Source: Vicinamibacteria bacterium
GTDB lineage: Bacteria; Acidobacteriota; Vicinamibacteria; Fen-336; JAGNNV01
Length of the DNA stretch: 39,617 nt
NCBI GenBank assembly: GCA_019694155.1
Contig: JAIBCN010000239.1
Location: 1 to 39,617, forward strand
Reading direction: 5' to 3'
In this document: positions 33,337 through 39,617 of the stretch, one piece after another
Layout: every line of letters starts with the position of its first letter
How positions within the stretch are numbered: the first letter of the stretch is position 1
Notes under the pieces: generated by a model
Seen by the model: the letters and a program-made list of their open reading frames with translations, nothing else
What the model was told of the DNA's origin: nothing
Databases searched by the model: none
Program-made: the position numbers and the translations under genes

Positions 33337-36020
33337 CCCGCCTTCCTCTCCAGGGAGCGATCCTCCTCATCTGCCTGACCGCGGCGCGCGCGCAGGCGCA
33401 GACGCCGGTCGTGTCGCGAGTGGAGGTCACCGGTGCGAGCGATCCCACCCTGACGCGATATGTCAGCGTGCAGGCCGGGCAGCCACGGGACCCCGAGGCC
33501 ATCCGGGCGAGCGTGCTTCTGCTCTCCGCTATGGATGTGTTCGATCAGGTGGAGGTCGAGGAGGAAGCACAGGGTGACGGCACCATTCGCATGATCTTCC
33601 ACGTCGTGGAAACGCCGAAGGTCGGAGAGCTGATCTTCGTGACCCGTCCCACCGACGGCCTGGCGGACGTTCCTCTCCCCAATACCCTCGCGAAGCCTCT
33701 CTCATCCGTCTCCGGCCTCCGCAGGGGCGAACCCTTCCGCGACAAGTCGCTCGCGGAAGCGACCACGCGCATGACCGAATGGCTTCGGGCGCACGCCTAT
33801 CCGAGGGCGATGGCCGAGGTGGTGCCTCAGCCCCCTCCGAACGGACCATCGAACGGCATCGAGCGCGACATCCGGGTGCGCGTGCTGGAGATCCAACAGG
33901 AGAAGCTCGTCTCGTCCAGGATCAACGGATGGCCCGCGGGCCTTCCCTCTCCGAAGTCGCCCGCGCGCGTGGGCGAGGCCCTCACGGATGAGAGGGTGAA
34001 GGCGTGGAGGGACCAGCTTCTTGCCCTCCTCTGGAAGAACGCCTATTACCGCGCCCAGGTCAGGGTGGAAAGCGTCGCGGGCGACCTCGTCTTCTTCGTC
34101 ACGCCCGGTCTTCCCTACGACCTGAAGCTGGACCGGCTCTCCGAGAAGGAGAAGTCGAAAGCCCGGGCCCGCTTCGAGCAGGAAGGCCTCTCTCAGGACG
34201 CGATCGAGGAGACCATGTCCACCATCGAGGCGGACTTCGTGAAGCGCGGCTATCGCGATATCGAAGTCGACTTTCTCGAGACACCCGCGGGGGGCCGGGT
34301 CACCGGAGAATTCGTGGCGCGGCCCGGCGCCGCCTGGATACTGGGCGCGGTCGAGTACCAGACGGACGGCGTCTTGTCCCCCAGGCTCTCTCCGCTCGCC
34401 CTGGGTGCTCCCTGGATCGACGCGGATGTCTCCGCGGAGAGAACGCGCCTTCTCACCGAGCTGCTCCAGCAGGGGTACGCGGGCGCGACGGTCACGCACG
34501 AGGAGTCGGGCGATCCCGGAAACGCCAAAGTGACCTTCAAGATCGTGCCGGGGTCGCTCAGCACCGTCGCTTCCGTCGCGATTCTGAATGCACCTCCGCT
34601 CGCCGACCGCGGTCGCGATTCGGTCATCGAGTTGAAGACGAGGGAGACGCAGCCTTTTCGGAGTGTCGATGTCACCCGCGATCGCGCCGCGCTCGTCACC
34701 TCCCTTCGCGACGATGGATACGTGGACGCCAAGGTGGAAGCAACCGCGGAATTCTCCGACGACCGAAGGACCGTCGCCGTGTCCTTTCACGTCACCCCGG
34801 GACCGAGGGTGCGCGTCGGCCGGATTCTCGTCGTCGGTCTCGAAGTGACGAAGCCCGTGGTGGTGCTCCGCGAGAGCCGTCTCAAGGAAGGTGACTTCCT
34901 CTCGTTCCAGAAGCTCCTCGACACCCAGTCGAGCCTGTCGGCAACCGGTCTCTTCAGCAGCGTCCAGGTGCGGGAACTCACGAACGCCAGCGACCAGAGG
35001 GACCTGATCATCGAGGTCACGGAGGGCCCGCGCACGACCGTCACTCCGGGCCTCGGGTACCAGAAGACGGAGAGCTGGCGGGTGAGCGCGGAACTCACGA
35101 GGCTGAACGTTTCCGGTCGCGGGCGGACCATGTCCGCCATTCTCCGGAGCTCGCTGGCGGGCTCGAAGAAGGCCGTCCTCGCCCTCACCGAACCCTACGC
35201 TTTCGGCCGGCGTCAAACGGTGAGAGTCCAGTTCTACGGAGAGGACGACCGCTCACGTGGCGCCTTCGATTTCCAGCGCGTGGGATTCCAGGCGGAAACC
35301 CCGTTTCCCGTCCCCGGCGGGAGCATCATCGCCAAGTACACCTTCCAGAAGACGCTGACCCGGAACGTGGAGACCGACTGCGCCGAGATCGATCGGACGC
35401 TGTGCGACGGGAAGGTCTCGGGCCCGTCACTCGCCTACGTCCACGACACCCGGAACGATCCCATCAATCCCCGTCGCGGCACCGTGTACTCGATGGAGAC
35501 GCTCTTTTCCGCCGCGGCGCTCGGCGGCGACTCCTTTGTCAAAGGCACGGCGTTCCTCGCCCACTACGAAGAAGTCCGCGCGGGCACCGTGATCGCGGGC
35601 GCGGCGCGAATCGGCCTCGCCCGCGCGTTCGGTACGTCCGTCGAGCTTCCCTTGCCGGAGCGCTTCTTTGCCGGCGGGCCCTCGGTGATGCGCGCCTTCA
35701 ATACGGACGAAGTGGGACCCGGCTACTACAACGCGGACTCCGTCTTCGTGCCCAACGGCGGCAACGCGCTTCTGGCCCTGGCCCTCGAGGCGCGCGTCGA
35801 CCTGGTGCGGGGCTTCGGATTCCAGGTGTTCGGAGAGACGGGGAACGTCTTTCCCACCACGAACGCAATGCGTCTTTCCGACCTTCGCGAGGTGGCGGGG
35901 GTCGGACTCAACTGGCAGAGCCCGGTGGGCCCGATTCGCCTGGATTGGGGCTTCAAGCTGGACAAGCGCCCCAGCGAAGACCGGCACGTCTTTCATCTCG
36001 CGGTGGGATATGCGTTCTAG
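33333..36020 (+). CDS. Omp85-family outer-membrane protein (TamA/BamA-like)
   Basis: This 895-residue protein has a signal peptide (LPLQGAILLICLTAARAQAQ). A long periplasmic region with several POTRA-like units follows, for example VVSRVEVTGASDPTLTRYVSVQAGQP near the N-terminus and GPRVRVGRILVVGLEVTKPVVVLRESRLKEGDFLSFQKLLDTQSSLSATGLFSSVQV. A C-terminal ~330-residue 16-stranded-type barrel includes LAYVHDTRNDPINPRRGTVYSMETLFSAAALGGDSFVKG, ERFFAGGPSVMRAFNTDEVGP and the terminal aromatic strand HVFHLAVGYAF. The conserved barrel-lumen motif V-R-G-F/Y appears here as M-R-A-F. The GTG start overlaps the tamB-like stop. It should insert outer-membrane proteins or partner with the TamB-like protein. 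Confidence 0.9.
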   Translation: MTRLPLQGAILLICLTAARAQAQTPVVSRVEVTGASDPTLTRYVSVQAGQPRDPEAIRASVLLLSAMDVFDQVEVEEEAQGDGTIRMIFHVVETPKVGELIFVTRPTDGLADVPLPNTLAKPLSSVSGLRRGEPFRDKSLAEATTRMTEWLRAHAYPRAMAEVVPQPPPNGPSNGIERDIRVRVLEIQQEKLVSSRINGWPAGLPSPKSPARVGEALTDERVKAWRDQLLALLWKNAYYRAQVRVESVAGDLVFFVTPGLPYDLKLDRLSEKEKSKARARFEQEGLSQDAIEETMSTIEADFVKRGYRDIEVDFLETPAGGRVTGEFVARPGAAWILGAVEYQTDGVLSPRLSPLALGAPWIDADVSAERTRLLTELLQQGYAGATVTHEESGDPGNAKVTFKIVPGSLSTVASVAILNAPPLADRGRDSVIELKTRETQPFRSVDVTRDRAALVTSLRDDGYVDAKVEATAEFSDDRRTVAVSFHVTPGPRVRVGRILVVGLEVTKPVVVLRESRLKEGDFLSFQKLLDTQSSLSATGLFSSVQVRELTNASDQRDLIIEVTEGPRTTVTPGLGYQKTESWRVSAELTRLNVSGRGRTMSAILRSSLAGSKKAVLALTEPYAFGRRQTVRVQFYGEDDRSRGAFDFQRVGFQAETPFPVPGGSIIAKYTFQKTLTRNVETDCAEIDRTLCDGKVSGPSLAYVHDTRNDPINPRRGTVYSMETLFSAAALGGDSFVKGTAFLAHYEEVRAGTVIAGAARIGLARAFGTSVELPLPERFFAGGPSVMRAFNTDEVGPGYYNADSVFVPNGGNALLALALEARVDLVRGFGFQVFGETGNVFPTTNAMRLSDLREVAGVGLNWQSPVGPIRLDWGFKLDKRPSEDRHVFHLAVGYAF

Positions 36021-36588
36021 CGCGCGGCTTCTTGTCGCCGTGCTCGTGGCCGGCCTGCTGGGCGCGCAACCCATCCACGCGGGAACCATCACCGAGCGGG
36101 TCGTCGCCTTCGTCGGCAAGACGCCCGTGCTTCTGTCCGACGTCGCGCTCGCGCGGGCGCTTCTGAAGCTCGACGAGAAGGAGGCGACGGAGCGCGCCAT
36201 CGATGAGGTTCTCATGTTCGAAGAGGCATCGAGACTGACGACCGAATCGATTCCCGAAGCCGAGGTCGAGCGTGCGATCTCGGATCTGAAGGAGCGGGCG
36301 GGCGCGGGGTTTGCTCCCGCGGCTCTCCGGCGGAAGGCCCTCGTTCAGCTCGCCATTTCGAGCTACATCGAACTTCGGCTGCGCCCCCAGATCCGCGTGG
36401 AGGACGAAGCGGTGCGCCAGGTTTTCAACGAACGTGTTTCGCGCGACCCGGAGCCGCCGCCTTTCGCTCTCGTGGCCGACGCCATCCGCGAATCGCTCGA
36501 GGGCAAGGCCCTCGATCAGAAGATCGAGGAGTGGGTCGCCTCCCTGCGTCGGCGCGAGGACATCCGGCGCGTGGCGCCCAGATCCTGA
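36010..36588 (+). CDS. Periplasmic SurA N-terminal-like chaperone, no PPIase domain
   Basis: This 192-residue protein has a clear signal peptide (RLLVAVLVAGLLGAQPIHA) followed by GTITERVVAFVGKTPVLLSDVALARALL. That resembles the start of SurA/PpiC-type chaperones (I-x-x-V-V-A-x-V-N-x-x-x-I-L-x-S-D). The remainder is helical (ERAIDEVLMFEEASRL, AEVERAISDLKERAG, LRRKALVQLAISSYIELRLRPQIRVEDEAVRQVFNERV) and no parvulin rotamase domain is present. It overlaps the Omp85 gene by 11 nt, so it is probably part of the same outer-membrane assembly operon and may chaperone its clients. The assignment is structural-pattern based. Confidence 0.75.
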   Translation: MRSSARLLVAVLVAGLLGAQPIHAGTITERVVAFVGKTPVLLSDVALARALLKLDEKEATERAIDEVLMFEEASRLTTESIPEAEVERAISDLKERAGAGFAPAALRRKALVQLAISSYIELRLRPQIRVEDEAVRQVFNERVSRDPEPPPFALVADAIRESLEGKALDQKIEEWVASLRRREDIRRVAPRS

Positions 36589-36604
36589 ACGCGCGCGCTC
36601 AGGA
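36583..36604. terminator. Inverted repeat spanning convergent stops of surA-like and GT2 genes
   Basis: TCCTGA (36583-36588), a 10-nt GC loop and TCAGGA (36599-36604). The TGA of the plus-strand gene and the TGA of the minus-strand gene form parts of the two arms. The stem is only 6 bp and has no T-tract. It is a weak candidate for a shared 3' end. Confidence 0.3.
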
Positions 36605-37300
36605 CCTGAACTTCAGACGGAAGAGATCCACGAACGCGGCGAGGCCTCGCCCCAGGCTCACCCGCGTCTGTTCATCGTTGCGCCAGGTCACCCCGACCTC
36701 CCGGACTCCGAAACCCGCTCGCTTTGCGAGGACGAGGGCCTCGACGTCGAAAGCGAATCCATCGAGTCTCGAATTGCGAAAGGCCGCCTCCGCGGCGGCG
36801 GCCGAGAAGAGTTTGAAACCGCACTGGGTGTCTTTGATCCCGGACAGGTGCAGGACGCGGACGAGGAGGTTGAAGAAGCGTCCCGAACTCTCTCTCGCGA
36901 TCGACTGGTGTTTCTCCACGTTCGCGTCCGCGACGGCGCGCGAGGCGATGGCGATCTGGGCATCGCCCCCCAGAGCGGCCTTCAGGGTGTCGAGGTCTTC
37001 GATGGGTGTGGACAGGTCGGCGTCGCACATCAGGCGCCAGGCGCCGGTCGCGTTCAGCATCCCGTTGCGGACCGAATAGCCCTTGCCGCGGTTCCCGGGA
37101 TTTTGCAGGACCCGCACCTCGGGGCCGGCCGTCCGGGCCACTTCCGCGGTGCGGTCTTTGGACCCATCGTCCACCACCACGACCTCGAAGGTCTCCCCCC
37201 GGGAACGAAGGAAGGGCAGCACCCGCGCGAGGGTTCCGGGAAGGCGCTTCTCCTCGTTGAACGCAGGTATGACGACGGAGAGGGAAACCGGGGCGGTCAC
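36599..37300 (-). CDS. Family 2 glycosyltransferase (polyprenyl/dolichyl-phosphate glucosyltransferase-like)
   Basis: This 233-residue GT-A enzyme has LSVVIPAFNEEKRLPGTLARVLPFL, VVVVDDGSKDRT (nucleotide-binding DDGS), NRGKGYSVRNGMLNATG, CDADLSTPIEDLDTL (metal-binding D92-A-D94), IASRAVADANVEKHQSIARESSGRFFNLLVRVL and IKDTQCGFKLF. This pattern matches dolichyl-phosphate beta-glucosyltransferase-like enzymes, which load a sugar on a polyprenyl phosphate at the cytoplasmic membrane face. No transmembrane segments are present. GTG is the start, overlapping the upstream glycosyltransferase stop as GTGA. It is probably part of an envelope-polysaccharide cluster running off the window edge. The sugar is not known. 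Confidence 0.9.
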   Translation of the reverse strand: MTAPVSLSVVIPAFNEEKRLPGTLARVLPFLRSRGETFEVVVVDDGSKDRTAEVARTAGPEVRVLQNPGNRGKGYSVRNGMLNATGAWRLMCDADLSTPIEDLDTLKAALGGDAQIAIASRAVADANVEKHQSIARESSGRFFNLLVRVLHLSGIKDTQCGFKLFSAAAAEAAFRNSRLDGFAFDVEALVLAKRAGFGVREVGVTWRNDEQTRVSLGRGLAAFVDLFRLKFRS

Positions 37301-38592
37301 AGGCGCGCAAGTCTCTCAAAGACACCCGGGGGGAGATGAGTGAGACCGAGACTTGCGGCCGCCCGATCGATGTCGTCCCGGATGAGTTCGGAAATCCCCG
37401 CGCCCCGCGACTCCCGCGCGCGCATCCGCGCTTCGAGCCCGGTGCGGTCGCTCTCGACCCCACGAACGAAAGCCACCAGCCTTCGGGTGAGGATGTCCGC
37501 CTGAAGGGGCCGGGCGGTTTCGCGGGCCAGGCCTTCCATGCGCGCTCTGGCCGCGCCGTCGCTGAGCAGGAATTCGAGAACGGCGCCGAGCTCGCGGATC
37601 TCATCCGGTCCCGGATCCACCCGGGCCACCACACCCTCGGGCAGGTCCTCATCCGCGGCGGACCCCGACGACACCACGGCCGCTCTGCCCGCGGCGAGGG
37701 CGCGCATCAGGACGCCGGAGGTTTCCCCGCGGCTCGGAAAGCGCAGGGCCAGCACCACGTCCGCGGCCAGCAGGGCGTCCCCGAGGGTCATTAGGTCGAC
37801 TCGTCCGAGGCCGCGCTCTGCGGCGTCCACGGGTCCGGGGGCGGATCCGCCACCCACCGTCACGAGCACGACGTCCCGGACGGTGTGGCGGATCGAGACG
37901 CATGCGGCTCTCGCGACTTCCAGCGATTTCGCCGCGGTGCCGAGGCCGGGGGCCAGGACGATCCGAGCGGACTCGTCGAAGCCGAGGCGGGCTCGCGCTT
38001 CCTCTCGGCTCGCGGCATTCGCACGGAGCAGGGCGTGATGGGGCAGATGCAGGACAGGCGTTCCGGGTGCGCGCGCCGACGCCTTCGCCGCGGTCGAACC
38101 GGAAAGGCAAACCACGCCGAGCGCCCTGGCGAGGACTTCCGCGTTGAGTGGAAAGACGCTCGTCCAATGTCGTCCACCCAGCGCGGAGGCGATGGTCCCC
38201 GCCGCGATCGACCCCTTCTCTCCGTGCTCGCGGCGCATCTGACGGCGGTAGTCGTCGAAGTCGTTGGAGGTGACCGCGAACGAGAGAAGCAGCTCGTGAA
38301 GGTTCCACTCGTGCAGGACCACCACGCCCGGTGTGCGCAGCGCTTCGCGGTAGATGAAGCCGTGCACGGGGGAGTTGCCCACGTGGTAGACGCGCAACGC
38401 GGCAGCGTCGCTTTCGGACGGAGAGATGACTCTGTAGCGCGCGCGAAGGGTGGAGTCGACAAGAGCCGGATTCTCGGCGCAGAGGGTCAGGTCCAACTCA
38501 CCGTCGAGTGTCTCGATCTGCTCCTCGACGTAGTCCGCAATGCCCGAGGCCAGGGGAGGGAGCGGCGACCAGACCTCGATTCGGAGCTTCAC
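37297..38592 (-). CDS. Glycosyltransferase (GT4-like, GT-B fold)
   Basis: This 431-residue protein starts KLRIEVWSPLPPLASGIADYVEEQIETL, the usual GT-B opening. YHVGNSPVHGFIYREALRTPGVVVLHEWNLHELLL and VLHLPHHALLRANAASREEARARLGFDESARIVLAPGLGTAAKSLEVA follow. The C-terminal donor-binding region is MTLGDALLAADVVLALRFPSRGETSGVLMRALAAGRAAVVSSGSAADEDLPEGVVARV, with the Glu of the ExxxG-like GETSG segment. It probably transfers sugars from nucleotide donors into a surface polysaccharide. GTG 38592 was chosen as start: it overlaps the previous stop by one base (TAGTG), and the 14 codons further upstream lie within the neighbouring gene. Confidence 0.85.
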   Translation of the reverse strand: MKLRIEVWSPLPPLASGIADYVEEQIETLDGELDLTLCAENPALVDSTLRARYRVISPSESDAAALRVYHVGNSPVHGFIYREALRTPGVVVLHEWNLHELLLSFAVTSNDFDDYRRQMRREHGEKGSIAAGTIASALGGRHWTSVFPLNAEVLARALGVVCLSGSTAAKASARAPGTPVLHLPHHALLRANAASREEARARLGFDESARIVLAPGLGTAAKSLEVARAACVSIRHTVRDVVLVTVGGGSAPGPVDAAERGLGRVDLMTLGDALLAADVVLALRFPSRGETSGVLMRALAAGRAAVVSSGSAADEDLPEGVVARVDPGPDEIRELGAVLEFLLSDGAARARMEGLARETARPLQADILTRRLVAFVRGVESDRTGLEARMRARESRGAGISELIRDDIDRAAASLGLTHLPPGVFERLARL

Positions 38593-39617
38593 TACCGGAT
38601 CGACTCGGTCAGGGTGTCGATGACCGCGTCCCATTGGATGGGCGCGACCTTCTTACGACCCACCTCGGCCATCTCTTTCAGGCGGGAAGGCGGTGTGTTC
38701 CAGGCGCGACTCATCGCGGCGCCCAGTTCCTGCGGGGTCGGCCCCGCGATGAAGCCGCTCTCGTGTGTTGCGAACTCGAGCACGCCGCCCGTGTCGTCCG
38801 TGGTCACGAGCGTCTTGCCGGAGAGAAACGCTTCCAGGGTCACGTAGCCGTAGTCCTCGTTCACCGGCGTATAGACCGCGGCACGGGCGGTAGCGAGAAG
38901 GGTCAGCAGGTCGTCGTCGGAGACGAAGCCGAGAAAGTCGACCCGGTCCCCGACCCCGCGCGCGGCCGCCAGTTCCCGCAACGAGCCCTCGAGGGGGCCG
39001 CGCCCCGCGATCTTCAGCCGCACGCTCCGGTCCGCGTGGGCGAGCGCTTCGATCAGCAGATCCACCCGCTTCAGGCGGTCGAGACGTCCCGCGAAGAGGA
39101 GGAAGTCCCCGAGGGCGTCGAACCGGTACCGTCCGGCGAGAGGCGGAGGCGGATACAGCGGGGTCGAGTCGAGCTGGTTGAACTTCCGAAGCCTGTCGGA
39201 AACCGTCCGCGAGATCGTGAACCGGTCCCGGCACTCCCCGAGCGCCGTCGAATCGAGCGAGTGGATGGTGGCGCGGATCTCCTCGTGCTCCTTCGAGTTC
39301 GTGAAGGAGCAGTACTCAGTGCCGAACAGGTCGTACACCTCGCGATGCTGGTGGAAGATCCAGGCCACTTTGCGGGAGTGTTCGGCGAGGAAGGTCGGAA
39401 ACTTCGTAGGGATGACGAGATCGATCTTCGCTCCGTTGCTCTCGGTGACATCGATGAGGCGCCAGGCGAGCGCCTGCCGCACGATCTCCTCCGGCGGGTA
39501 CCACTTGAAGGGGACCTGGGCCACGTCGGCGAGATAGCCGCGGCGAGTCAGTTCCTTCTGGAGCGAGATCACGAGCATCTCGGCCCCGCCATTGATGAAC
39601 GGAGCCTGCGCCGCGCA
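38592..39617 (-). CDS. Glycosyltransferase family 4, N-terminus cut by window edge
   Basis: The open frame continues to the edge of the window without a start that fits the family; the first visible residues are CAAQAPFINGGAEMLVISLQKELTRRGY, the typical acceptor-domain opening of GT4 proteins just after their first few residues. Later come KVAWIFHQHREVYDLFG, FLLFAGRLDRLKRVDLLIEALAHA, LKIAGRGPLEGSLRELAA, DRVDFLGFVSDDDLLTLLATARAAVYTPVNEDYGYVTLEAFLSGKTLVTTDDTGGVLEF (EDYGYVTLEA is the donor-binding ExxG-type region) and a helical end. It is likely a GDP/UDP-sugar dependent polysaccharide enzyme and first in the visible three-gene cluster. 341 residues are visible. Confidence 0.9.
   Translation of the reverse strand, partial: CAAQAPFINGGAEMLVISLQKELTRRGYLADVAQVPFKWYPPEEIVRQALAWRLIDVTESNGAKIDLVIPTKFPTFLAEHSRKVAWIFHQHREVYDLFGTEYCSFTNSKEHEEIRATIHSLDSTALGECRDRFTISRTVSDRLRKFNQLDSTPLYPPPPLAGRYRFDALGDFLLFAGRLDRLKRVDLLIEALAHADRSVRLKIAGRGPLEGSLRELAAARGVGDRVDFLGFVSDDDLLTLLATARAAVYTPVNEDYGYVTLEAFLSGKTLVTTDDTGGVLEFATHESGFIAGPTPQELGAAMSRAWNTPPSRLKEMAEVGRKKVAPIQWDAVIDTLTESIR

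Overview
The window is GC-rich, gene-dense chromosomal DNA from a Gram-negative (diderm) bacterium. A TamB-like gene followed by an Omp85-family gene, a lipoprotein and polysaccharide glycosyltransferases point to an outer membrane. A DUF4388/TPR protein, an archaeal-type aspartate-semialdehyde dehydrogenase, frequent GTG/TTG starts and the dprA-topA-trmFO-xerC order suggest Acidobacteriota or a similar deep-branching soil or sediment lineage. That placement is an inference, not a measurement. No phage, transposon, CRISPR or plasmid signature was seen. This is core chromosome rather than an island.

Layout. Positions 1-1940 (+): the 3' end of an acyl-CoA synthetase, then an acyl-CoA dehydrogenase (fatty-acid activation and oxidation). 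1997-5251 (-): a compact unit of a Fur-family regulator, an OSBS/NSAR-type enolase-superfamily enzyme, an HNH nuclease and a DUF4388/TPR protein. 5460-6942 (+): an unrecognised exported protein with two similar beta-rich blocks, then a CAT-anticodon tRNA. 6996-9548 (-): bifunctional Rel/SpoT and RidA. 9694-15592 (+): dprA, topA, trmFO, xerC. 15619-17819 (+): ECF sigma factor, zinc-finger anti-sigma factor and an exported protein. 17816-18214 (-): a small membrane protein. 18240-22135 (+): a fibronectin-III lipoprotein, an FmdB-like zinc ribbon, a carboxyltransferase beta subunit and an RlmA-like rRNA methyltransferase.

22147-27004 (-) is a complete head-to-tail lysine/DAP operon, asd-lysC-dapB-dapA-dapD. 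The first four genes are joined by 4-nt ATGA/GTGA overlaps. Its ~380-nt leader contains a lysine riboswitch that can be recognised from sequence: an AGUA/GAAAGGGG internal loop, a CGCCGAAG junction, and a 6-bp L2-L3 kissing complement. The downstream part of the leader can form mutually exclusive hairpins and has no U-tract terminator.

Divergent from it, 27383-29407 (+) encodes biotin carboxylase and a biotin carrier. These probably pair with the carboxyltransferase subunit at 19.7 kb to make a propionyl/acyl-CoA carboxylase. 29464-36588 (+) is an envelope-biogenesis operon: a TamB-like protein, an Omp85 protein and a SurA-N-like protein. 36599-39617 (-) holds three overlapping glycosyltransferase genes, the last cut by the window edge.

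The most interesting signals are the lysine-riboswitch leader and its possible translationally coupled leader ORF, a hairpin that competes with the 5' end of the tRNA, -10-like boxes lying directly before start codons (possible leaderless mRNAs), an AT-rich 9-bp hairpin inside the xerC linker, and convergent gene ends whose two stop codons sit in one inverted repeat.
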